NCBI GenBank assembly: GCA_031273775.1
Contig: JAISRF010000074.1
Span: 1-12,071 of the forward strand
DNA: 12,071 nucleotides
Origin: Oscillospiraceae bacterium
GTDB taxonomy: Bacteria; Bacillota; Clostridia; Oscillospirales; Acutalibacteraceae
Reading direction: 5' to 3'
In this document: positions 1-5,652 of the stretch, in pieces
How the letters are laid out: the number at the start of each line of letters is the position of its first letter
How positions within the stretch are numbered: position 1 is the stretch's first letter
Notes under the pieces: model-generated
The model's input: the letters and a program-made list of their open reading frames with translations, nothing else
Databases searched by the model: none
Told to the model about the DNA's origin: nothing
Translations under genes and position numbers: made by a program

Positions 1-688
1 ACCCCCATGCTTCCAGTGCCGCCGCGTCCTGCAACAATTCCGCGCCTCCACCCGCCGCCACAGCACCGTCCTTTAAAATCAACACGCGGGTGCAGCATTC
101 GGCGGCAAAAGGCAGATCGTGGGTGGCGATTAGCTTGCCTTGCGGAAGCCCTTTGATAATCTCCCGCAGGTTTCGTCGCGCCTTTGGATCCAGAAAGGCT
201 GTCGGCTCATCGAACAGCAAATAATCTGGCTGCACAGTGAGTACTGCGGCAATGGCGGCAAGGCGTTTTTCACCGCCGGACAGCCGCAGGGGAGAACGGT
301 TCGCCAAATGTGCTATGCCCAGTTCCGACAACGCGGCGCTGACCCGTTTCTCTGTTTCCGTCTCTGACAAGCCGGAATTGCGCGACCCGAACGCCGCATC
401 CTCAAATACGGTTGACATAAAAAGCTGATCGTCCGGATTCTGGAAGACCAGCCCTGTTTTTTTGCGGAATTCGGCCAGCGTTTTTTTGCCGAGCACAAGC
501 CCGTCCGCCGAAATTTCACCGGATATAAGCGGCAAAAGCCCTAAAATCGCGGAAAGCAGAGAAGTTTTTCCCGCGCCGTTTGCGCCAATCAGCGCCATGC
601 ATTCCCCGGGCGCAAGATTAAACGAAACGCCGTTTACCGCCCGTATTCCCACGGCGTGCTTCGCCGTCAAATTTTTAACAGTAAGCAT
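1..688 (-). CDS. cbiO: Nickel/cobalt ECF transporter ATP-binding protein (CbiO), 3' end cut off
   Basis: ABC ATPase that powers uptake of Ni2+ or Co2+ with CbiM and CbiQ, on the cytoplasmic face of the membrane. 229 codons are visible and the frame is still open at base 1. The family usually has about 270-280 residues, so roughly 40-50 C-terminal residues lie outside. Visible motifs: Walker A GANGAGKTS (residues 35-43), Q-loop region GLVFQNPDDQLF (about 79-90, typical of CbiO/EcfA), signature LSGGE (136-140), Walker B LLFDEP with D160 and E161, D-loop FLDP, and switch histidine H190 in ATHD. The start at 688 is preferred because AAGGA lies 5 nt before it. An in-frame ATG at 694 overlaps that site. 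The gene begins 8 nt after the cbiQ stop, so it is translated from the same message. The family assignment is secure; the metal is not shown by the ATPase itself. Confidence 0.95.
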   Translation of the reverse strand, partial: MLTVKNLTAKHAVGIRAVNGVSFNLAPGECMALIGANGAGKTSLLSAILGLLPLISGEISADGLVLGKKTLAEFRKKTGLVFQNPDDQLFMSTVFEDAAFGSRNSGLSETETEKRVSAALSELGIAHLANRSPLRLSGGEKRLAAIAAVLTVQPDYLLFDEPTAFLDPKARRNLREIIKGLPQGKLIATHDLPFAAECCTRVLILKDGAVAAGGGAELLQDAAALEAWG

Positions 689-696
689 ATTCATCC

Positions 697-1473
697 TTAA
701 TAGATACGGGCAAACCGCAACATCAAAATAAGCGCACAGATCCCGGCGGTAACGGCGCAGTCCCGAACGCGAAGCCTTTGGCAGTTCACCGGGAGCGCGC
801 GCCGCCCGTAACCGCGGCAGAGCATGGCGTTATACACGCGTTCGGCACGGTCAAAGCCGCGAAGCAGAAGCTGTCCCAAAAAGCTCCCCATATGACGCAT
901 TTCCAGCGCTTTTTTTCCACCGCTTCTCAGGCTATAAGCGGTTGTCATCAAAAATGCTTCGTTCGCTAAAACCCCAATGTACCGGAATGTCATTTCAAAA
1001 ACCGTTACAATAACGCCCGGAATATGAAGGCGGCGAAGTTGCGCGGAAAGCTGTGTAAGAGGGGTGGTTGCCACCAGCAAAAGCACCGCCGTCACACACA
1101 GCAGCAGCTTTAACAAAACGGTCAGCAGCGACAACACGCCAAAACTGACCGGGACGCCACAGACGATAAACGCCGTCGCACGGTCGGTTATGACGTTGGA
1201 AATTCCGGCAAACAGGCACAAAGGAAGCGCAACCAACAGCCCCGGAAAAAACGCGCGCCAGGGGACGTTCGCGAACGCGGCGGCAAGCACCGGGTAAAAA
1301 ATAAACGGAGCCAGCCGCGAAAAGCCGTATCGTCCGCAGGACGCAGCCCCAACGATGAACGCCAGCGTACAGCACATTTTGGCAAGCGGGTGTAGCCTGT
1401 GGAGAGCGGTGTCCTGCAGTGCAAGGATTTCAAATGCGCCCATTGAGCGCAAAGCGGAGGAAAATGTGTTCAA
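697..1473 (-). CDS. cbiQ: Nickel/cobalt ECF transporter transmembrane protein (CbiQ/EcfT family)
   Basis: Coupling membrane protein that transmits ATPase movement to the substrate-binding CbiM subunit. The 258-residue length fits the family. Hydrophobic segments lie at about residues 33-46, 55-70, 76-92, 101-137 and 243-254. The N-terminal ALHRLHPLAK resembles the conserved entry of CbiQ proteins. The C-terminal cytoplasmic part carries MLCRGYGRR (217-225), matching the Arg-Gly coupling motif that docks on the ATPases. The assigned start is TTG with an AAAGG ribosome site 10 nt upstream. An ATG at 1443 (ten residues later) has no good ribosome site and is the alternative. The gene lies 79 nt downstream of cbiM and 8 nt upstream of cbiO, so the three are almost certainly one operon. 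Confidence 0.9.
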   Translation of the reverse strand: MNTFSSALRSMGAFEILALQDTALHRLHPLAKMCCTLAFIVGAASCGRYGFSRLAPFIFYPVLAAAFANVPWRAFFPGLLVALPLCLFAGISNVITDRATAFIVCGVPVSFGVLSLLTVLLKLLLCVTAVLLLVATTPLTQLSAQLRRLHIPGVIVTVFEMTFRYIGVLANEAFLMTTAYSLRSGGKKALEMRHMGSFLGQLLLRGFDRAERVYNAMLCRGYGRRALPVNCQRLRVRDCAVTAGICALILMLRFARIY

Positions 1474-1552
1474 TGCCAGTAAACCTTTCAGCTTCCAGGG
1501 TGATGGAAAACCATTAAATTCGTCTGCTTGCGAACCCCTTCATTTTCAACTC

Positions 1553-2569
1553 TCAATTCCGGTTTGTCCGTCTGCGTTTAATCTTGGATATGACAAAGCC
1601 TACTCCGCCCGCCAACGCGAAAGTGACGGTCGCCCCGGCAAGCCCGGACGCGGAGGTTCCTAAAGCACCGGAATCTCCGTTGGTGTTTTTAAAACCGTAA
1701 TCAGGCAGGAGCGCCGTTGTGTCCTGAACCTCTGCCGCGCTTTTATGTAAACCATCCTGTTCCGTCAGTTCAACGCCGGCATTTTCCAGCGACCATTCCA
1801 ACCCATCCGGATTCTGTGACGCGAAAAGTGAGAAAATACCGCCGGTAATCACAGCAAGCGCGGCCAAAGCCGCAAACACCTTTTTGGCGGAAACACCGCC
1901 GGATTGGCCGGTCGCCCCGTCCTTGGGAGCACTGTCCAAAATTTCGGGACGCGCCGAATAGACAAAACTGAGTACCGCCGCCGTGACCAGCCCTTCCACC
2001 AACCCGATCGCAAGGTGAATGGGTAGCATAAACAACACAAACGTACCGAACGGCAGAGTGGTTACGCCGCTGAGAAACGTTTGCAAAACCACGCCGAACG
2101 CTCCGATTTCCAGTGCCAGCATGACACAGAGCACGGAAGCTATGCTCAGTCTCGAACGTGAAACGCCGTGTCGCAGCAACGGCTTAAATAAAAGCGGGTA
2201 AATAATCAAACAGGGAATAACGCCCATGTTAAATAGGTTGCACCCCAACGCCAGCAACCCGCCATCGGCAAAAAACAGGCACTGAATAATCAGCACCGCC
2301 GCGATGGATATAAACGCCCCCGCGCCGCCCAACAGCCCGGAAAGCAAGATTCCGCCGCCGATATGTCCGCTGGAACCGGTACCGGGAATGGTGAAATTAA
2401 TCATCTGCCCTGCGAAAACCAATGCCCCCGCAATGCCCATCAGAGGGATTTTTTTGTCCGAAAGCCCATCCTTTTTTACCCTGGTTGCCGCAAATCCAAG
2501 TGCCCCGGCGCTCACAACATCCATCGCAATGCCAACGGCGGGGGAGAGAAGCGCGTCTGCCATATGCAT
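1553..2569 (-). CDS. cbiM: Nickel/cobalt ECF transporter substrate-binding membrane protein CbiM with fused PDGLE (CbiN/NikN-like) domain
   Basis: Membrane S-component that captures Ni2+ or Co2+ outside the cell. In this family the N-terminal Met-His and an internal His (here H69, in GTGSSGHIGGG) form the metal site, so His must be residue 2. The start at 2569 (MHMADALLSP) satisfies this and has GGAGG 8 nt upstream; the frame continues open upstream to 2632 but that extension is not supported. Hydrophobic segments cover most of residues 8-205. After a polar linker (about 207-228) come a further TM helix (230-250), the motif PDGLEWS (254-260), the motif LLPDYGF, and a last TM helix (308-330) followed by a basic tail. 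This second part is the PDGLE domain that replaces the separate CbiN/NikN subunit. No separate cbiN gene is visible, which fits. Length is 338 residues. Nickel versus cobalt cannot be decided from sequence alone. Confidence 0.93.
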   Translation of the reverse strand: MHMADALLSPAVGIAMDVVSAGALGFAATRVKKDGLSDKKIPLMGIAGALVFAGQMINFTIPGTGSSGHIGGGILLSGLLGGAGAFISIAAVLIIQCLFFADGGLLALGCNLFNMGVIPCLIIYPLLFKPLLRHGVSRSRLSIASVLCVMLALEIGAFGVVLQTFLSGVTTLPFGTFVLFMLPIHLAIGLVEGLVTAAVLSFVYSARPEILDSAPKDGATGQSGGVSAKKVFAALAALAVITGGIFSLFASQNPDGLEWSLENAGVELTEQDGLHKSAAEVQDTTALLPDYGFKNTNGDSGALGTSASGLAGATVTFALAGGVGFVISKIKRRRTNRN

Positions 2570-2764
2570 GTGATTTTCCTCCGTGTCAAGTTTTGATATT
2601 GACATGTTACACCGGGAAATCACGCTCCGCAAGCCCCCGGGGGGGATGTCGGTGAAAATTTTTTCATGACAATCAGAATAAATAGAAAAACGGACATTGT
2701 TTCAAACGCTTTTGTGCTGACCGGAGCCATTGGCTTGTCTTTTGGCGGCGCAATCAATGGTAGT
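2570..2764. other. Intergenic region between the oxidoreductase gene and cbiM
   Basis: 195 bp without a convincing gene. On the minus strand there is a weak promoter-like pair, TTGAAA (2700-2705) and TTTATT (2677-2682), 17 bp apart. It could drive cbiMQO but is far from consensus at the -10. A C7G5 run (2635-2647 area) and an AT-rich dyad, TGAAAATTTTTTCA (2653-2666), lie between it and cbiM. The dyad is a possible operator and nothing more can be said. I looked for a B12-type riboswitch and saw no B12-box; the leader is also short for one. There is no clear intrinsic terminator for the upstream operon. Confidence 0.4.
2576..2582 (-). promoter_or_regulatory. cbiM ribosome binding site
   Basis: The minus strand reads GGAGGAA, with GGAGG ending 8 nt before the ATG at 2569. 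It decides the start in favour of the Met-His N-terminus needed for metal binding. Confidence 0.85.
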
Positions 2765-2790
2765 CTAAGGCTTTACGCTCTGTCCGTTTT
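2687..2790. repeat. 10-bp perfect inverted repeat spanning the oxidoreductase stop codon
   Basis: AAAACGGACA at 2687-2696 is the exact reverse complement of TGTCCGTTTT at 2781-2790, with 84 bp between them. On the minus-strand transcript the second arm is followed by a T-rich stretch (TTTTTCTATTTATT), so a long-loop terminator or a 3'-end-protecting structure is possible. A repeat of this size and spacing is expected about once by chance in 12 kb, so confidence in function is low. Confidence 0.3.
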
Positions 2791-3775
2791 GGTTGGCGCT
2801 CGTTTTCAGCGCCTCCACCAGTTTCACCGTCTCTGCGGCGCTTTCCGGCGGGTTTTGCGTGTTCTCACCACCACTTGTTACCAATCCCGCGAAATATTCC
2901 AGCTCCAGCATATACATGCTGTCCTTGGATAAATCCGGCGTCCACTTTTCACCGTTGCGGGGATAAACCGTCACAACCCAGTTTTCAAAAATCACCGTGG
3001 CTTTTTCAAACGCGATCCGGTAATCGGCGGCAAAACCAACCCCTTGCTGCGACCAGTCGCCTACCGCCAGCACCGACGGTCCGTTTTCATAAATAAAGGT
3101 TGAGTGGACAATATCGTCCCCGCAATATTCCGAGATTGATTGTGTATGGCAGGAAACCGAATCCGGCTCCCCGAACAAAAACCGTACCATGTCCACGTCG
3201 TGAATGTGCATATCCATCAGGCAGCCTCCGGATTTCGCGTGATCCATCATCCAGTTTTTCCACTGCCACAGGGGCGGGGCGCTCTGGCGGCGGAACACGG
3301 CGGACAACACCTTGCCGAACCGGTTGTCGGCAATGGCTTCCTTAACAAACAGATAATCAGGGGAAAAGCGCAGGCATTGGCCGATCATCAGCGGTTTTTC
3401 GCTTTCTGTGGCCGCCGCGATCATGCCAAGGCACTGCTCATATGTCCGGGCCATCGGCTTTTCGCTGTGAACCGGATAACCCCGGCGCAACAATTCCGCC
3501 GCGATTTCGGCGTGAACATAGGTGGGCGCGCACACATCAACAAAATCCGGGTTTTCCTTGTCAAGCATTTCGTTTAAATCGGTGTAGGTTGGAATGTCCA
3601 AGGGTGTATCCCCACCCGAACCGATGTTGATTTCCTGTTTTTTTGCGAACTGTGCCGGGTCAACGTCATAAGCCGCAGCCAGCTTGACGACTCCACGTTT
3701 TTCCAATTCTTGATAACCGGGAACGTGCGCCGCCTGTGCGATTCCGCCGTAACCAATGATAACCGATTTTAACAT
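2765..3775 (-). CDS. Gfo/Idh/MocA family NAD(P)-dependent oxidoreductase
   Basis: Soluble dehydrogenase family acting on sugars, inositols and their derivatives, usually oxidising or reducing a ring carbon. The 336 residues fit the family. The N-terminal Rossmann fold starts with VIIGYGGIAQ (residues 5-14, glycine-rich loop). HSEKPMA (103-109) contains the EKP motif with catalytic Lys106. GGCLMDMHIHDVDMVRFLFG (183-202) carries the conserved D188 and H192 of the C-terminal substrate domain. Start choice: AAGGAG lies 10 nt before the ATG at 3775 but only 1 nt before the ATG at 3784, so 3775 is preferred; the other would add three residues. The stop is TAG. The gene begins 28 nt after the TIM-barrel gene ends, so the two are co-transcribed. 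The pairing suggests that this enzyme makes or uses a keto-sugar handled by its neighbour. Substrate unknown. Confidence 0.9.
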   Translation of the reverse strand: MLKSVIIGYGGIAQAAHVPGYQELEKRGVVKLAAAYDVDPAQFAKKQEINIGSGGDTPLDIPTYTDLNEMLDKENPDFVDVCAPTYVHAEIAAELLRRGYPVHSEKPMARTYEQCLGMIAAATESEKPLMIGQCLRFSPDYLFVKEAIADNRFGKVLSAVFRRQSAPPLWQWKNWMMDHAKSGGCLMDMHIHDVDMVRFLFGEPDSVSCHTQSISEYCGDDIVHSTFIYENGPSVLAVGDWSQQGVGFAADYRIAFEKATVIFENWVVTVYPRNGEKWTPDLSKDSMYMLELEYFAGLVTSGGENTQNPPESAAETVKLVEALKTSANQNGQSVKP

Positions 3776-3803
3776 AAAAATCATTCTCCTTTGTCAGAGG
3801 CAA

Positions 3804-4646
3804 TCAATCGCTTGCTCTGCTTAAAATTTTATCCATCGCCCACGAGACTTCATTCAGCCATGCATCATGCTCAATCCCCACCGGGGGGAACACCTCAGCC
3901 GTCACCCAACCGTTATACCCGGTCTGTGACAACGCTTTGAGCACCGCGGGGTAATTCACATCGCCCGTGAGCAAATCCACAAATCCGTCCAACGTGCCGA
4001 TATCGCGTTTGTAATCCTTGAAATGAACTTTGGCGATCCGGTCGCCCAAAATGTCAATCCAATGCTCGGGGTAGCCATCCCGCACCACGTTGCCAACGTC
4101 AAAATACGCTTTCACAAAGGGGCTGTTCGCTTTACCGATAAAATCCCGGTATTCCAGCGGAGACAGAAGAAATTTGTTCCACACGTTTTCCAGACCGATG
4201 ATCACGCCGCGCTCTTGCGCGTATGCCGCAAGACGGTTGATTGCTTCCGCCGCCCGGTTATATACCGTTTGATAAGGCACGACCTCGCCGCCCGGTTCAA
4301 GCCCCGCAACCATGCCTGGGATCACCAAAATGGTGTCACAGCCCAGCCACAACGCGGCATCCAACTGTTTTTTTACAATGTTTTCAGCCTTTTTCCGCAC
4401 ATCCGGGTCGTCCGACGTCATGGAATACGTCCAGTAAAGCCCGGTCGCGACGCTGTAAAGCGACAGATTGTTTTGCACCGCCAGCGCGCGGATCTGTTCC
4501 ATGTCCGTCTGCGTGGATTGAAGATTGATCTCGCCGGTTTCCGCCAGCGCAACCTCTACCCCTTCAAACCCGGCGGATTTCGCCTGCTTAAAGCTTTTTG
4601 CCAAGGGTTGCTCCGGAAACGCCCAGATACTGATTCCTTTTTTCAC
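3804..4646 (-). CDS. Sugar phosphate isomerase/epimerase-like TIM-barrel protein (xylose isomerase-like, AP endonuclease 2 superfamily)
   Basis: A 280-residue (beta/alpha)8 barrel of the family containing D-tagatose 3-epimerase, IolE dehydratase and related sugar isomerases or lyases. The expected divalent-metal ligands are visible: E153 (IIGLEN), D183 (YFDVGN), H208 (KVHFKD) and E251 (VTAEV). The N-terminus GISIWAF is strand one. The start codon is GTG, supported by GGAGGAG with 7-nt spacing. It sits 28 nt downstream of the deacetylase gene and 28 nt upstream of the oxidoreductase start. Isomerase, epimerase, dehydratase and lyase activities are all known in this fold, so the reaction is not assigned. 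Co-occurrence with a Gfo/Idh/MocA enzyme is known from inositol catabolism (IolE/IolG) and from C-glycoside cleavage (DgpA with DgpB/DgpC). Confidence 0.88.
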   Translation of the reverse strand: MKKGISIWAFPEQPLAKSFKQAKSAGFEGVEVALAETGEINLQSTQTDMEQIRALAVQNNLSLYSVATGLYWTYSMTSDDPDVRKKAENIVKKQLDAALWLGCDTILVIPGMVAGLEPGGEVVPYQTVYNRAAEAINRLAAYAQERGVIIGLENVWNKFLLSPLEYRDFIGKANSPFVKAYFDVGNVVRDGYPEHWIDILGDRIAKVHFKDYKRDIGTLDGFVDLLTGDVNYPAVLKALSQTGYNGWVTAEVFPPVGIEHDAWLNEVSWAMDKILSRASD

Positions 4647-4653
4647 AGTGATA

Positions 4654-4660
4654 CTCCTCC
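4654..4660 (-). promoter_or_regulatory. Ribosome binding site supporting a GTG start
   Basis: The minus strand reads GGAGGAG, 7 nt before the GTG at 4646. It is strong enough to settle the non-ATG start of the TIM-barrel gene. Confidence 0.8.
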
Positions 4661-4674
4661 AATAACTTTTTACC

Positions 4675-5382
4675 TTACGGCAACAGCCGTTTTGTGGTCA
4701 CACGCGGCCATACATATGCCTGTGTGAATCCCTCGGCATATTCAACGCCGCATTGCAGTCCACGGAATTTTGAACAGGTTCGCACAAAATCCGCAAAGTC
4801 AATTCGGTCGTGATCCCGCATCCATTTCAGCTGGCTTTGGTGACATTCCAGCATTTGCAGTTTCAGTTCCATCACATCGGAAATATCCACATATTCCGTC
4901 GGCAGAAAGTTCATACCTGCCAGATTGTCCATGTAATAAAGCGGCGTTACCTTGGCTGAACCGGGTGCTCCGTATTGCGGACAACTGGCGGCGAACGATG
5001 CGTCAAATACCAGCTTTTGCACCGCCAGATGATCCGGCATGTAATCGGTCGGCGAATGGGTGATGATCAAATCCGGTTGGACTTCTTTGACGAGCGCAAC
5101 AATTTTGTCCCGCTGGATCATGTCGCAGCCGTTGACTGACAGATCGCCTATATCAATGGTGCGCGTTTCAAACCCGGCAATTGCTCCGGCGCTTTTTGCC
5201 TCACCGATTCGGATTTCGCGAAGCTCGGCGGGTGGGATTACCACATGACCCATATTACCGTTGCAGACGTGGCAAACCGTGACCTTATCTCCTCTTTGCA
5301 CACATTTGAGCAACGTTCCCGCGCATGCGATTTCAATGTCGTCCGGGTGACAGCTGACGGTTAAAATATTAATTGCCCGCAC
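4675..5382 (-). CDS. PIG-L/LmbE family zinc-dependent deacetylase
   Basis: Family that removes N-acetyl groups from GlcNAc-type glycoconjugates (MshB, BshB, PIG-L) or other small amides. 235 residues, no signal peptide, cytoplasmic. The zinc site appears as SCHPDDIE (residues 10-17: H12, catalytic D14, D15) plus the later histidine in PTDYMPDHLAV (H118). THS (108-110) precedes it, as in relatives. The start is GTG, the only usual start between the in-frame upstream stop and the HPDD motif. The GAGAGG/AGGAG site is unusually close (1-3 nt), so initiation may be weak or slightly different. It is the first gene of the operon, placed just downstream of a near-consensus promoter, with the TIM-barrel gene 28 nt after its stop. 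Context suggests it deacetylates the substrate that the next two enzymes process, rather than serving thiol biosynthesis. Confidence 0.9.
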   Translation of the reverse strand: MRAINILTVSCHPDDIEIACAGTLLKCVQRGDKVTVCHVCNGNMGHVVIPPAELREIRIGEAKSAGAIAGFETRTIDIGDLSVNGCDMIQRDKIVALVKEVQPDLIITHSPTDYMPDHLAVQKLVFDASFAASCPQYGAPGSAKVTPLYYMDNLAGMNFLPTEYVDISDVMELKLQMLECHQSQLKWMRDHDRIDFADFVRTCSKFRGLQCGVEYAEGFTQAYVWPRVTTKRLLP

Positions 5383-5402
5383 ACTCCTCTCTGCGTGAGG
5401 GA

Positions 5403-5431
5403 ATCATACCACAAAGTCACATGTGTGTCAA
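5403..5431 (-). promoter_or_regulatory. Near-consensus sigma-A promoter for the deacetylase/TIM-barrel/oxidoreductase operon
   Basis: The minus strand has TTGACA (5426-5431), a 17-bp spacer, and TATGAT (5403-5408). The -35 is a perfect match and the -10 has one mismatch. Transcription would begin near 5396, leaving a leader of only about 14 nt before the GTG at 5382. The spacer contains the palindrome CACATGTG (5418-5425), a possible operator. Confidence 0.8.
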
Positions 5432-5526
5432 TACTACATTTCAAGTATCAGAGCTGATGACTTTATCTACTTCAATGAGTGGAATCGCCCCAAATGGCGA
5501 GGTATTTGCCCCAAAGAGAATAAAAA

Positions 5527-5549
5527 GCGTATTTTACATAAAAATACGC
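5527..5549. repeat. Perfect 9-bp inverted repeat with 5-nt loop in the divergent intergenic region
   Basis: GCGTATTTT (5527-5535), loop ACATA, AAAATACGC (5541-5549). On the minus strand the hairpin is followed by TTTTTATT, giving it the outline of an intrinsic terminator in that direction, although no minus-strand gene lies just upstream. It sits just upstream of the candidate promoter of the giant gene, so an operator is the other reading. Confidence 0.6.
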
Positions 5550-5560
5550 AAGTTTGTCTA

Positions 5561-5589
5561 TTTACAAAGAAATCAATATGCGTTAAACT
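5561..5589 (+). promoter_or_regulatory. Candidate promoter for the giant surface-protein gene
   Basis: TTTACA (5561-5566), 17-bp spacer, TAAACT (5584-5589). The -35 matches 5 of 6 and the -10 matches 4 of 6 consensus bases. It is the best pair seen between the divergent genes on this strand and would give a leader of about 55-60 nt. Confidence 0.4.
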
Positions 5590-5652
5590 TGAGAAACGTT
5601 CAGCCAAGAACCGCGTATCCTTGTCACAAAACATATCGGAAGAGGAAAAGGA

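Noticed and set aside
2570..2764. Possible cobalamin or nickel/cobalt riboswitch upstream of cbiM
   Set aside because: No B12-box or conserved core was seen and the space is short. Control by a protein or no control is equally possible.
2666..2932. 88-codon plus-strand frame with a hydrophobic start
   Set aside because: More than half overlaps the oxidoreductase gene on the other strand. No ribosome site and no domain.
3776..3784. Upstream ATG for the oxidoreductase
   Set aside because: The AAGGAG site is only 1 nt from it. The ATG at 3775 gives a workable spacing and the usual MLK...IIGYGGIA N-terminus.
4023..4727. 234-codon plus-strand frame
   Set aside because: Antisense to the TIM-barrel gene, whose metal ligands and ribosome site are clear. 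The product looks like a random His/Arg/Phe-rich shadow.
5371..5407. 12-codon ATG leader frame (MIPSRREECAGN) overlapping the deacetylase start
   Set aside because: Its ATG falls inside the -10 element, so it would not be transcribed from the predicted promoter.
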